Part shown: positions 27,591 to 37,175 of the stretch, piece after piece
How the letters are laid out: every line of letters begins with the position of its first letter
Position numbering within the stretch: the stretch's first letter is position 1
Position numbers and translations under genes: made by a program
Source of the DNA: Flavobacteriales bacterium
GTDB lineage: Bacteria > Bacteroidota > Bacteroidia > Flavobacteriales_E > Vicingaceae
DNA: 64,000 nt
Assembly: GCA_026196775.1 (NCBI GenBank)
Contig: JAPHUD010000005.1
Coordinates: 1-64,000, forward strand
Direction of reading: 5' to 3'
The notes under the pieces: model-generated
Seen by the model: the letters and a program-made list of their open reading frames with translations, nothing else
Databases searched by the model: none
Told to the model about the DNA's origin: nothing

Positions 27591-28637
27591 TCAATACCTC
27601 CACCTATTAGCAATAGCTACCAACGAAAGCATTACAGGAACTTCTATTAATACTCCGACAACGGTTGTAAGTGCCGCTCCGGAATTTAATCCGAATAATG
27701 AAATAGCCACTGCTACAGCTAATTCGAAAAAATTGCTGGCTCCTATCATGGCTGCCGGAGCACAAATGTTATGTCGCAATTTTAAAAATTTACCTAGAAA
27801 CCAACTTAAAAAGAAAACGAAATAGGTTTGTAAGGTTAATGGAATGGCTATCAACAATATATTTTGTGGTTCGTTGACTATTTTTCCTCCTTGAAAAGCA
27901 AATAACAGTATTAAGGTAATTAGTAATGCTGCAATAGAAACAGGTTTGAGTTTCGCTAAAAATTGTTCTTTAAACCAAGTCTCCCCTTTTGTTTTTATGA
28001 GGTATTTGTTAGATAAATATCCGAAAAACAAAGGTAGCACCACAAACACCACAACAGAGGTAATTAAAGCTTGATATGGTATAATGATTTCTACTGATGA
28101 TGAACCACTTGAAAATATAGAAATATCGAAAAAGTAAAACAAAAAGGCTACAATGGGAACAAAAGCAAATAACAAAATAATATCGTTTACCGACACTTGT
28201 ATTAAGGTATAATTAGCATCTCCTTTGGTAAGATAAGACCACACAAAAACCATAGCCGTGCATGGTGCTGCTCCCAACAGAATGGCTCCTGCTAAGTATT
28301 GCTCAGCATCTTCAGGGGTAATATACGCTTCGTAAATTTTATAGAAAAAGATAAACGCAAAAAATGCCATGGTAAATGGCTTGATCAACCAATTTATCAC
28401 TACCGTAAGTCCTAATCCTTTCCAATTAGAAGCTACATTTTTTAATGATGAAAAATCTATTTGCACCATCATAGGGTAAATCATTAGCCAAACCAGTATT
28501 GCTACAGGAATATTTACTGTTGAAATATTCCAACTACTCAATACTTCTATATGAGTTCCAAACCAGTTACCAATTAAAATTCCTGCTCCAATACAAAGCA
28601 ATACCCAAAGGGTTAAATAACGCTCAAAAGTTCCCAT
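27591..28637 (-). CDS. acr3: Arsenite efflux transporter, Acr3 (ArsB-type of the BASS family)
   Basis: 348 residues with about ten membrane helices starting LTLWVLLCIGAGILIG. Family landmarks are GAAPCTAMVFVWSYL, holding the conserved cysteine of Acr3 near residue 125, and the C-terminal PAAMIGASNFFELAVAVAI. It exports As(III) (and often Sb(III)) from the cytoplasm using the proton gradient. It is the third gene of arsR-arsM-acr3, 18 bases after arsM. Confidence 0.95.
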   Translation of the reverse strand: MGTFERYLTLWVLLCIGAGILIGNWFGTHIEVLSSWNISTVNIPVAILVWLMIYPMMVQIDFSSLKNVASNWKGLGLTVVINWLIKPFTMAFFAFIFFYKIYEAYITPEDAEQYLAGAILLGAAPCTAMVFVWSYLTKGDANYTLIQVSVNDIILLFAFVPIVAFLFYFFDISIFSSGSSSVEIIIPYQALITSVVVFVVLPLFFGYLSNKYLIKTKGETWFKEQFLAKLKPVSIAALLITLILLFAFQGGKIVNEPQNILLIAIPLTLQTYFVFFLSWFLGKFLKLRHNICAPAAMIGASNFFELAVAVAISLFGLNSGAALTTVVGVLIEVPVMLSLVAIANRWRY

Positions 28638-28655
28638 TCAATTAGCTTTAGAAAA

Positions 28656-29498
28656 TTAACAACAGTTTGAACTCGGATCGCAACAGCTTTCAGCTTTTTC
28701 AGCATAAACCGTTACGCTATAAATACCAAAGTCTGGAGATTCGTAATATTTCGTCAGTTCTTGCTCAGATAAATATTCAGCAACAATCTCTTTAGGCAAT
28801 ACAATACTTTTTTCTTTTTGAACAGTAATGTTTTTAAAGCCTGCATTTTTAATGATGTCTAAATATTCATCTAATTGAATAGCTCCGGAAACACAACCGG
28901 CATACATTTCAGCATCATTTTTTAAGTCCTCCGGCAAATTGCCTTTAAGCACCACATCCGAAACAGAGAAATGTCCGCCAGGTTTTAATACTCTAAAGGT
29001 TTCCTGAAAAGCTTTGTTTTTATCGGGAACTAAATTTAATACACAATTACTAACCACCACATCAATACTGTTGCCTCCTATTGGTAAATTTTCAATATCC
29101 CCTTTTCTAAATTCCACATTGTTAAAGCCTAATTTATCGGCATTTGTACGAGCTTTTTCTATCATGGCATCTGTCATGTCAACTCCTATTACTTTTCCTG
29201 ATTCTCCAACAATTTCTCGGGCAACAAAACAATCGTTTCCGGCACCGGAACCTAAGTCTAATACTTTATCTCCTGTTTTTATTTTAGCAAAAGCCGTTGG
29301 TAAACCACAACCTAAACCTAAATCAGCATCCGATTGATATCCTTTTAAAGCAGAATAATCCTCTGCAAAAACTGCATAATCAACAGTTCCGCAACCTCCT
29401 ACTCCACAGCAGGAATTAGCATTTTCTGTTTGAGATTGATTGGCAATTTCGCTGTACTTGTCAGCCACCATTTTTTTTATGTCTTCTGATGTTTGCAT
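28656..29498 (-). CDS. arsM: Arsenite S-adenosylmethionine methyltransferase
   Basis: 280 residues. The N-terminal SCCGVGGCG cluster (about residues 29-37), LGLGCGLPTAF, the SAM motif VLDLGSGAGND (about 99-109) and the later GCVSGAI cysteine region match ArsM, which uses conserved cysteines to hold As(III) during methylation. The C-terminus ends in a further cysteine cluster SCCDPSSNCC. It is between arsR and acr3 with gaps of 13 and 18 bases, so it is expressed with the efflux pump. Methylated arsenicals are volatile or exported. Confidence 0.93.
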   Translation of the reverse strand: MQTSEDIKKMVADKYSEIANQSQTENANSCCGVGGCGTVDYAVFAEDYSALKGYQSDADLGLGCGLPTAFAKIKTGDKVLDLGSGAGNDCFVAREIVGESGKVIGVDMTDAMIEKARTNADKLGFNNVEFRKGDIENLPIGGNSIDVVVSNCVLNLVPDKNKAFQETFRVLKPGGHFSVSDVVLKGNLPEDLKNDAEMYAGCVSGAIQLDEYLDIIKNAGFKNITVQKEKSIVLPKEIVAEYLSEQELTKYYESPDFGIYSVTVYAEKAESCCDPSSNCC

Positions 29499-29511
29499 AT
29501 TGTATATTTTT

Positions 29512-29838
29512 TTAACAGCAAGTTGTTGCTGATAGATTAATAATATATTGATTAATAATGTTTTGAATTAACTTTATTTTTTCTTCGTTTACACAATAAC
29601 ACGTTTTTACGCCTTCAATTTCACCTTTAATTATCTGAGCTTCTTTCAGTGCTTTTAAGTGTTGCGAAATGGTCGATTGAGATAAATTCAGCTCATCTAC
29701 TACTTCACCACAAACACACGTTTTTCGTTGTATTAAATATTCTAAAATGGCTATCCTTGCAGGATGACCTATTGCTTTAAACAATTGAGCTATTTCCATT
29801 TGTGCTACTGTATAGGCTTCTGTTTTTGTTGTTCCCAT
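29512..29838 (-). CDS. arsR: ArsR-family arsenic-responsive repressor
   Basis: 108 residues from the ATG at 29838; an upstream in-frame start at 29862 would run through the operator and is rejected. Winged helix-turn-helix with FKAIGHPARIAIL, the metal site CVCGE (CxC of the ArsR alpha-3 type) and recognition helix LSQSTISQHLKALK. A further CC pair ends the protein. As(III) binding should release it from the operator just upstream (29856-29871) and switch on arsM and acr3. Confidence 0.94.
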   Translation of the reverse strand: MGTTKTEAYTVAQMEIAQLFKAIGHPARIAILEYLIQRKTCVCGEVVDELNLSQSTISQHLKALKEAQIIKGEIEGVKTCYCVNEEKIKLIQNIINQYIINLSATTCC

Positions 29839-29855
29839 GGTTGTAATAATTTTAT

Positions 29856-29871
29856 ATCGCAATATTACGAT
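29856..29871. promoter_or_regulatory. Candidate ArsR operator
   Basis: The 16-base word atcgcaatattacgat is a palindrome apart from one mismatched pair (7 of 8 half-site positions match). It lies 18 bases upstream of the arsR start, the expected place for an autoregulatory site. ArsR operators of this ATCG-AATATT-CGAT style fit the general form of the family. Confidence 0.6.
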
Positions 29872-30036
29872 TAATATTTTGATTAGTTATCAAAAAAGGC
29901 TAATTATTTTTTCAACGACAGGTTTATTAGCTAACAAATCAGTAGTTTATAATATTAAAGATTGTAATTATCAATTGATAAAAAGGAATAAAAAAGGATT
30001 TAGTCTAAAAAAAGCTTTTTTTAAAAGGTATATTTA

Positions 30037-30044
30037 TAAATTTG
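30037..30044 (+). promoter_or_regulatory. pdhA promoter -7 element (TAAATTTG)
   Basis: An exact TAnnTTTG match lies 20 bases upstream of the pdhA ATG, giving a short leader. No clear -33 element was seen. Confidence 0.45.
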
Positions 30045-30063
30045 CATCACTAAAAATAATATT

Positions 30064-31062
30064 ATGGCAAAAAAATCAACCTTCACAAAAGAGCAATACC
30101 TTAAATGGTATGAGTCTATGTACCTGATGCGTAAGTTTGAAGAAAAACTTAGTCAACTGTACATTCAACGAGTATTCGGAGGATTTCTTCATTTATATAT
30201 AGGACAGGAAGCGGTTGTTGCTGGAGCTGTTTCTGCAACTCGTCCAGAGGACAATATGATAACTGCATACAGATGTCATGCCCACCCTATTGGTAAAGGA
30301 ACTGAAATTAAATATTTAATGGCAGAGCTTTACGGAAAAAAAACAGGATTATCTAAAGGTAAAGGTGGTTCTATGCACATGTTTGATGTAAGCAGAAAAG
30401 TTTTTGGTGGACACGGAATTGTTGGAGGTCAAATTCCTTTAGGAGCAGGATTAGCTTTTGCTGATAAGTACAAAGGAAATGATAACATTACCATGTGTTC
30501 TATGGGTGATGGAGCTATCAGACAAGGAGCGTTACACGAAGCGTTTAATATGGCAATGACTTGGAAATTACCGGTTATCTTCATTATTGAAAACAATAAA
30601 TATGCGATGGGAACTTCTGTAGAAAGAACATCTAACGTTACTGAATTGCATAAAATAGGACTGAGTTACGAGATGCCTAGTGAAGCTGTTGACGGAATGG
30701 ATGTTGAAGCAGTTCATCACGCCATTGAAAAAGCAGCTAAACACTGTAGAGACGGAAAGGGACCTTATTTGTTGGAAATGGAAACATACAGGTATAAAGG
30801 ACACTCTATGTCTGATCCTAGAAAGTATAGAACCAAAGAAGAAGAAGAACAATATATTGGTAGCGATCCGATAGAAAAAGTATTGAAAACAATTAAAAAG
30901 AATAAATACGCTACAGATAAGCAAATTGAAGCGATACACGAAAAAGTGAAACAAGAAATTGTTGATGCGATTAAATTTGCTGAAGAATCTCCATTTCCTG
31001 AACCGGAAGATATGTATGAAGAAATTTATGCTGAACCAAACTACCCGTTTATTAAAAGCTAA
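30064..31062 (+). CDS. pdhA: Pyruvate dehydrogenase E1 component, alpha subunit
   Basis: 332 residues. The thiamine diphosphate motif MGDGAIRQGALHEAFNMA...NN is complete (about residues 147-180), and the conserved loop YRYKGHSMSDPRKYR (about 242-256) is present. The protein starts with a helical LKWYESMYLMRKFEE typical of E1 alpha. It forms a heterotetramer with an E1 beta that is not in this window. The E2 gene follows 70 bases downstream in the same direction. Confidence 0.94.
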   Translation: MAKKSTFTKEQYLKWYESMYLMRKFEEKLSQLYIQRVFGGFLHLYIGQEAVVAGAVSATRPEDNMITAYRCHAHPIGKGTEIKYLMAELYGKKTGLSKGKGGSMHMFDVSRKVFGGHGIVGGQIPLGAGLAFADKYKGNDNITMCSMGDGAIRQGALHEAFNMAMTWKLPVIFIIENNKYAMGTSVERTSNVTELHKIGLSYEMPSEAVDGMDVEAVHHAIEKAAKHCRDGKGPYLLEMETYRYKGHSMSDPRKYRTKEEEEQYIGSDPIEKVLKTIKKNKYATDKQIEAIHEKVKQEIVDAIKFAEESPFPEPEDMYEEIYAEPNYPFIKS

Positions 31063-31132
31063 ATTTTTAGATTGATTAAATAAGTAAATTAAAAACCAAG
31101 CTCTACTAACCGAGCGAAAAATAATATAAATT

Positions 31133-32746
31133 ATGGCTGAAATAGTTAGAATGCCCAAATTAAGTGATACTATGACTGAAGGTGTTGTTGCAAAATGGCA
31201 CAAAAAAGTTGGTGACACGGTTAAAGAAGGCGACTTATTAGCTGAAATAGAAACAGATAAAGCCACAATGGAATTTGAATCTTTTGTTGACGGAACTTTA
31301 TTATATATTGGTGTAAAAGAAAAAGATGCTGCTCCTGTAGATACTATTCTTGCTATTTTTGGAGAAAAAGGAGAGGATTATTCTGCTCTTTTAAAAGATG
31401 AAGATAAAACAGAAGAAAAACCACAAGCTACTGAAAAAGCTGAAGCTAAGGCTGACAACAAAAAAGAGGAAGCAACCGAAAAAATAGATGTTTCAGGAAT
31501 TAATGCTACGATAGTAAAAATGCCTAAACTAAGTGATACCATGACTGAAGGTGTTGTTGCAAAGTGGCATAAGAAAGTTGGCGACAAAGTGGTTTCTGGA
31601 GATTTATTAGCAGAAATAGAAACGGATAAAGCTACCATGGAGTTTGAATCTTTTGAAGATGGAGTGTTATTACATATTGGTATTGAAGAAGGTGGTTCTG
31701 CTCCTGTTGATGCTATTTTAGCAATTATTGGAGAGAAAGGTGCTGATTTTGAAACCTTAATAAAAGCAGAAAAAGCTGGTGCTAATAAAACGGAAGAAAC
31801 ACCAAAACAAGCCGAAGAAACTAAGGCACAACCAAAAGAAGAAACAAAAACAACTAGCACTACTTCTACTCAAACACAAAACAATACCACTACAGGAAGT
31901 AGAATTATTGCTTCTCCCCTAGCTAAAAAAATTGCTCAAGATAGAAACATCAACTTGTCTTTATTAAAAGGAAGTGGAGATGGTGGAAGAATTATAAAAT
32001 CTGATGTTGAAAATTATCAAGGTGGTACGTCAGCTGCTTCTTTTGTTGGAGTTGAAAAATATACTGAAGAACCGGTTTCTCAAATGCGTAAAACCATAGC
32101 TAAAAGATTAGGCGAAAGTAAATTTTCTGCACCACATTTCTATTTAACTATAGAAATGGATATGGACAGAGCTATTGATGCCAGAAAATCCATTAACGAA
32201 ATTGCTGCTGCAAAGATATCTTTCAATGATTTTGTTATAAAAGCTGCTGCTTTAGCATTGAAAAAACATCCTAAAGTAAACTCTTCATGGTTAGGTGATA
32301 AGATTAGATACAACGAACATGTAAACATTGGTGTGGCCGTAGCTGTTGAAGAAGGTTTATTGGTTCCTGTAGTTCGTTATGCTGATGGAAAACCGTTGAG
32401 CATCATTACTTCGGAGGTAAAAGAGTTTGCTCAAAGAGCTAAAGATAAAAAACTTCAACCACAAGATTGGGAAGGAAGTACTTTTACCATTTCTAATTTA
32501 GGAATGTTTGGAATAGATGAATTTACCGCTATTATTAATCCACCTGACGCTTGTATTATGGCCGTTGGAGGTATTAAAGAAACGCCAGTAGTTAAAAACG
32601 GACAAATTGTTCCAGGAAATATTATGAAAGTTACTTTATCTTGTGACCACAGAGTTGTTGATGGAGCTAGCGGAGCTGCTTTCTTACAAACCTTTAAACA
32701 TTTAATGGAAAATCCAGTTATTATGCTAGGACAACAAAATATTTAA
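31133..32746 (+). CDS. pdhC: Pyruvate dehydrogenase E2, dihydrolipoyl acetyltransferase
   Basis: 537 residues. Two N-terminal lipoyl domains (about 1-80 and 124-205), each with the ETDKATMEFES lipoylation site; they are near-copies, including about ten shared residues PKLSDTMTEG at each start. Linkers are rich in Ala, Glu, Lys and Thr. A peripheral-subunit-binding domain (about 257-292, SPLAKKIAQDRNINLSLLKG) and a catalytic acyltransferase domain with CDHRVVDGA (about 505-513) follow. It forms the core of the complex that makes acetyl-CoA. It ends at a strong terminator. Confidence 0.95.
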   Translation: MAEIVRMPKLSDTMTEGVVAKWHKKVGDTVKEGDLLAEIETDKATMEFESFVDGTLLYIGVKEKDAAPVDTILAIFGEKGEDYSALLKDEDKTEEKPQATEKAEAKADNKKEEATEKIDVSGINATIVKMPKLSDTMTEGVVAKWHKKVGDKVVSGDLLAEIETDKATMEFESFEDGVLLHIGIEEGGSAPVDAILAIIGEKGADFETLIKAEKAGANKTEETPKQAEETKAQPKEETKTTSTTSTQTQNNTTTGSRIIASPLAKKIAQDRNINLSLLKGSGDGGRIIKSDVENYQGGTSAASFVGVEKYTEEPVSQMRKTIAKRLGESKFSAPHFYLTIEMDMDRAIDARKSINEIAAAKISFNDFVIKAAALALKKHPKVNSSWLGDKIRYNEHVNIGVAVAVEEGLLVPVVRYADGKPLSIITSEVKEFAQRAKDKKLQPQDWEGSTFTISNLGMFGIDEFTAIINPPDACIMAVGGIKETPVVKNGQIVPGNIMKVTLSCDHRVVDGASGAAFLQTFKHLMENPVIMLGQQNI

Positions 32747-32767
32747 TATTTATACATTATAATAATG

Positions 32768-32804
32768 AAAAAGCCAAGTGAAAAAATGTCACTTGGCTTT
32801 TTTT
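32768..32804 (+). terminator. Bidirectional terminator after pdhC
   Basis: A 9-bp perfect stem (gccaagtga 32773-32781 with tcacttggc 32789-32797), extended by flanking A and T runs on both sides, can serve both pdhC and the convergent esterase gene. Confidence 0.85.
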
Positions 32805-32826
32805 ATGATTATTATAAATCCTAAAC

Positions 32827-34074
32827 TTATTTCTTAATAAACAATTGTGAAACTCCATTAACATTAACAATGTAAGCTCCATTTGGGAATGCACCTACAT
32901 TTACTTTTAACATGTTTTCATTAGCTGTTTGAGTAAAAACAACCTGACCTAAGGTATTTGTAATTGTAACTACATTATTAGCTAAATTCATTTCTTTTAA
33001 ATCAATAGTAATAAACTCAATAGCGGGATTTGGATAAACTAATAACTTGGTATTATTAGTTTTTGCTAATTCATCAACTCCAACAAAAGTGCTACAATCT
33101 TTTTGATTAGGATTTTTAAGATTGTTAGGGTTACAGTCTAATATGTTATATAAGAAAGTAATTAAGTTTGTTGTTGTTGTGTCTAAAATAGGTGTTGAAT
33201 TAGCAAATGGCGGATGATCACTTCCTGTATATGGGTCTAAATGATTATAAATGCCTTGTCCATCCATTCTGGTATTTATTGGTCCGCTACCATAAAGATT
33301 AACAGGCGTAAAACCATTTAAAGGTTGTCCGTAATCATATAAAACAGTTTGATCTCCATAAGTATGACAAGCATATAATGGTACATCATCACCATTTATC
33401 CATGCGGTATCTGCTACACCACCAGCAAAACCAAAAGTGCCTGCTGCTCTAGAGCAATATCCAGGTGTTCCACTACTTCCTTCTAACCCACCAATCTCTC
33501 CTAACCATGTTTGCCATTGAGCTGGTAATTTACTTACATCATCACCATAAACTAAGTTAAATGCTAATATTCCACCAGCAGAAGTTCCACCAATAAAAAT
33601 TTGTTCTTCGTCAATTTTATAAAGGTTAGCATTAGCTGCATCATCTCTAAAATAACGAATTGCAGCTTTTCCATCTTGAATTGCTCCAAACACTACTTTA
33701 AATGTTGTTTCTTCAGCTAATAAAGAAAAAGCACTAGGTGCCAACCTATAACTGATAGACGCACATATATAACCTTTTTTAGCTAGTTCTGTAGCAAAAT
33801 GAACTAATTCTGCTGATGATCTCGACCCTCCAGAAAAAGAACCGCCATGAGCAAATATAACCAAAGGTCTTGATGTTGCAGTATCTCCTTGTGGTTGATA
33901 AATGTCCATAAACAAATCAATTACATTATTATTTAAGTCCATATTACTACCATATTGTACGGTAGTTACATCTACAGTAGAATATATATTGGTTTGGTAC
34001 CTGCCATTGCATTGAGCTATAACTTCAAGTGAACCTAAAATTGCTATTGATAATAAAGTGTAAATTTTTTTCAT
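32827..34074 (-). CDS. Secreted alpha/beta-hydrolase (esterase) with T9SS type A sorting domain
   Basis: 415 residues. A Sec signal peptide (MKKIYTLLSIAILGSLEVIAQ) precedes a carboxylesterase-like fold: oxyanion region FAHGGSFSGGSR (about residues 75-86), nucleophile elbow GGTSAGGILAF (about 163-173), and a probable catalytic His in HLDPYTGSDHPP. A C-terminal type A sorting domain (about 343-415) begins LLVYPNPA and ends in GAYIVNVNGVSQLFIKK, typical of secretion-system cargo that is exported across the outer membrane. Substrate is unknown. It is a single gene convergent with pdhC. Confidence 0.88.
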   Translation of the reverse strand: MKKIYTLLSIAILGSLEVIAQCNGRYQTNIYSTVDVTTVQYGSNMDLNNNVIDLFMDIYQPQGDTATSRPLVIFAHGGSFSGGSRSSAELVHFATELAKKGYICASISYRLAPSAFSLLAEETTFKVVFGAIQDGKAAIRYFRDDAANANLYKIDEEQIFIGGTSAGGILAFNLVYGDDVSKLPAQWQTWLGEIGGLEGSSGTPGYCSRAAGTFGFAGGVADTAWINGDDVPLYACHTYGDQTVLYDYGQPLNGFTPVNLYGSGPINTRMDGQGIYNHLDPYTGSDHPPFANSTPILDTTTTNLITFLYNILDCNPNNLKNPNQKDCSTFVGVDELAKTNNTKLLVYPNPAIEFITIDLKEMNLANNVVTITNTLGQVVFTQTANENMLKVNVGAFPNGAYIVNVNGVSQLFIKK

Positions 34075-34214
34075 AATTGTTGTTAGTTTAAAATTCGCAA
34101 CTAAAATAAGGTATTTTTTATAAACATAAGGGATTGTAATACTTTTTTTTACAGCTTAGTTTTTTTTTATTCTTTAAAAATAATTTTACTTTGCCGCTTA
34201 TTAAAATATTAAAA

Positions 34215-35453
34215 ATGAATTGGTATAAAAAACTAGGCCCTGGATTACTCTATGCAGGAGCAGCTATTGGAGTTTCCCACCTAATACAATCTACAAGGGC
34301 TGGAGCTGATTTTGGATACCAACTTATTTGGGCAGTTTTAATAGTTATTATTTTAAAGTATCCTTTTTTTGAATACGGACCACGTTATGCTGCCATAACA
34401 GGTAAAAACATACTACATGGTTACAAAAATTTAGGAAAGTGGTCTGTAATTTTATTTTTCTTGATTACATTTTTTGGAATGTTTATCATACAATCTGCTG
34501 TTACCATAGTTACCGCAGGAATAGTTAGCGAAGTATTTCATATTCATTTACCTGTGTGGAGCATAGCCTCTATGGTACTTTTTGCTTGTTGTTTGTTTTT
34601 ACTTATTGGTAAATATAAAGTACTAGATACTACTATGAAGTTTATTATAACACTATTAACAATAGCTACAATAAGTACTTTTACAATTTCACTTTTTGGA
34701 GATTATCATCAAGAAGAATCATTAAAAACAATATTTTCATTTTCAAATAAAAATCATGTCCTATTCTTAATTGCTCTTATGGGATGGATGCCAGCACCAT
34801 TCGATATTGCTGTTTGGCATTCTATATGGACTACGGAAAAAACTAACCACAATACAGATACTTCTATTGGCTATAAGGACATCATGTTTGATTTTAAATT
34901 GGGTTATTGGACTACACTAATTCTAGCATTATCATTTTTGGGATTAGGAGCTGTAAGTATTTATGGAACAGGTGTTGAGCTTTCTGCCAATGGAAACGAT
35001 TTCACCAAACAATTACTACAAATTTACACCTCTAATATTGGCGAATGGTCTTATATAATTATTGCCATAGCAGCATTAACCACCATGTTTAGCACAACAT
35101 TAACTTGTTTAGACGCACAGCCAAAGGTTATGACAGAAACTACCGCTATATTATTTAATAAACAAGAAAAAAAATATACTGCAATTTATTGGTTGTGGTT
35201 ATTTTTATTAGCATTTGGAAGTATTGTTATTATTGCCTTTTTTTCTGCAAACATGAAAACATTAATAGATTTTGCAACAGCTATCGCTTTTTTATCTTCT
35301 CCAATTTTAGCCATACTTAACTATTTAGTTATTACAGGAAAAGACATTCCTAAAGAAAAACAGCCTTCTACTTTACTTAGAATAGTAAGTATTATTGGAA
35401 TACTTTTCTTTATCTATTTTAGTATTCATTACCTTTATATTTACTTTTTCTAG
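34215..35453 (+). CDS. Divergent Nramp-family metal-ion transporter
   Basis: 412 residues from the ATG at 34215; a TTG at 34191 is an in-frame but less likely start. Eleven or so membrane helices begin WYKKLGPGLLYAGAAIGVSHL. The position of the Nramp helix-1 metal motif DPGN reads GVSH here, and the helix-6 motif MPH reads WMPAP, so the metal site differs from manganese/iron Nramps. The following STRAGADFGYQLIW is Nramp-like. The ion transported is uncertain. It is preceded by an AT-rich leader and stands alone between the esterase and the PD40 operon. Confidence 0.75.
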   Translation: MNWYKKLGPGLLYAGAAIGVSHLIQSTRAGADFGYQLIWAVLIVIILKYPFFEYGPRYAAITGKNILHGYKNLGKWSVILFFLITFFGMFIIQSAVTIVTAGIVSEVFHIHLPVWSIASMVLFACCLFLLIGKYKVLDTTMKFIITLLTIATISTFTISLFGDYHQEESLKTIFSFSNKNHVLFLIALMGWMPAPFDIAVWHSIWTTEKTNHNTDTSIGYKDIMFDFKLGYWTTLILALSFLGLGAVSIYGTGVELSANGNDFTKQLLQIYTSNIGEWSYIIIAIAALTTMFSTTLTCLDAQPKVMTETTAILFNKQEKKYTAIYWLWLFLLAFGSIVIIAFFSANMKTLIDFATAIAFLSSPILAILNYLVITGKDIPKEKQPSTLLRIVSIIGILFFIYFSIHYLYIYFF

Positions 35454-35622
35454 GTGCTTTCACCTATTTTAACTGGTATTTTAACTCATTTTTAACTAAC
35501 AACAATCTGTTTATTTCATTTCTTATTCAGTAGCTTAAATGTAAATAATTGCACTATTTTTGAATGTATTTTTTTTTGTACTCAATATTGTTTATATATT
35601 TACGCTCAATTAAACAGGTAAT

Positions 35623-37152
35623 ATGAATTTTATATCAACTAATTATATTTTAAAACTCTTTCTCTTAATCTATTCTTTACTGATTTTCAACACAGTAAAA
35701 AGTCAGGAATCTTCTCCAGAAATTGAAAAAGCCATTTCAAAAGCAAAATTTAGCATTGAAGTAAATGATTGTCGTGGTGCTTTAGCCATCTTAGAAGAAC
35801 ATTATAAAAAAGATACTACCGATGTAAACTTAAATTACCAAATGGGTATTTGTTATTTTAATTTACACGAGTATGAAAAAGCAGAAAAACATTTCAATCA
35901 GTCTGCAACGTCTGTAAGTTTAGAACTTTTTAGATACAAAGCTGCTACTGCTCATGCCAACAGTAAATTTAAAAAAGCTACTAATTTTTATAATGGTTAT
36001 AAATTAATTGCTGGGGAAAAAGAACTTACTAATGATGATATTAGTCGATACATCAACCAAATCTCTTATGCTGAACTAGCTTTAAAAAACAAAAGAAATA
36101 TTACTGTTGAAAATTTAGGAGGAACCGTAAATACTGAATTTGATGAATGCACCCCACTTGTTAATGCAGATGCATCATTATTGTTATTTTCTTCCAATAA
36201 AGAAAATTATATTTATGATATCTATCAAATAAGTGATTACAATAAAAAAAATACTACTGTAGAAAAATTAAACAATACTATTAACACAAAACAACAGGAG
36301 CTTGCAGCAGGTATGTCAGCTGATGGACAAACTTTGTTTTTTCAGCGAAATAATAAATTTTTAATTGCTGGCAACTTACAAGTTGCACAAATGGGATTAG
36401 AAGAATGGGAAGCTCCAACTGAATTACCCGCAGAAATTAAATCTGCTTTTAATGAAACTAGTGCTTCTATAACTATCGACAATAGAACCATTTATTTTTC
36501 TAGCAACCGACCTGGTGGTTATGGTGGAAAAGATATTTATAAAGCTACTAAGTTACCCGATGGTACTTGGGGGAAAGCCCAAAATTTAGGACCAATTATA
36601 AATACACAGTTTGATGAAGATTTCCCATTTATTTTTAGTGATGGTAAAACCTTATACTTTAGTAGTAAGGGACACCAAAATATGGGAGGTTTTGACTTGT
36701 TTGTTTCTACCGTTTCAAACGAATCGTGGTCTAATCCTGAAAATTTAGGAACACCAATAAACTCTGTTAGAGATGAATTTTCTATAGTTTTAGCTGCCGA
36801 TGGAAAAAATGCATTTTTTTCTTCTACTCGCGAAGGTGGAGTTGGAGGTATAGACCTTTATAAGGCTTTTATTAATGACCCTCCAACTAATTTATTGGTT
36901 TTAAAAGGAATTGGATATGATAAAGACTCAAACAAATCCATACCTGTTAAAGCAACTTTAATGGAAGACAACAAAACTATTGTTGGTATTTACAATGCAA
37001 AAGCAAGTACTGGAGAATTTGTAATGATTATTGCCCCAGAAAAAAACTACAATATATTAGTTGAGGCTGAAGGTTACCATCCTATTGCTGAAAACATAGA
37101 TTTTAATATAAAAAATCAAAAACCAATTGTATTTTTATTAAATAAAAAATAG
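35623..37152 (+). CDS. TPR/PD40 beta-propeller protein without OmpA domain (PorE-like)
   Basis: 509 residues. A hydrophobic N-terminus (about 8-27) ending VKSQ is a likely signal peptide. TPR-like helices cover about 30-165; four or five PD40 propeller blades follow (about 170-420), with IYFSSNRPGGYGGKDIYKA and LYFSSKGHQNMGGFDLF as the clearest. A C-terminal carboxypeptidase-regulatory-like beta domain (about 427-509) closes the chain. The order matches the PorE-like protein at 50756 but the peptidoglycan-binding OmpA domain is missing. It leads an operon of five genes (gaps of 6-23 bases). Confidence 0.85.
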   Translation: MNFISTNYILKLFLLIYSLLIFNTVKSQESSPEIEKAISKAKFSIEVNDCRGALAILEEHYKKDTTDVNLNYQMGICYFNLHEYEKAEKHFNQSATSVSLELFRYKAATAHANSKFKKATNFYNGYKLIAGEKELTNDDISRYINQISYAELALKNKRNITVENLGGTVNTEFDECTPLVNADASLLLFSSNKENYIYDIYQISDYNKKNTTVEKLNNTINTKQQELAAGMSADGQTLFFQRNNKFLIAGNLQVAQMGLEEWEAPTELPAEIKSAFNETSASITIDNRTIYFSSNRPGGYGGKDIYKATKLPDGTWGKAQNLGPIINTQFDEDFPFIFSDGKTLYFSSKGHQNMGGFDLFVSTVSNESWSNPENLGTPINSVRDEFSIVLAADGKNAFFSSTREGGVGGIDLYKAFINDPPTNLLVLKGIGYDKDSNKSIPVKATLMEDNKTIVGIYNAKASTGEFVMIIAPEKNYNILVEAEGYHPIAENIDFNIKNQKPIVFLLNKK

Positions 37153-37175
37153 CTAATCTTTAAAATATTTATATT

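Noticed and set aside
30568-31266. Long minus-strand frame opposite pdhA
   Set aside because: Phe/Ser/Ile-rich shadow of an intact gene with no family match.
31133-31730. Recent tandem duplication in pdhC
   Set aside because: Tandem lipoyl domains are normal for E2 subunits.
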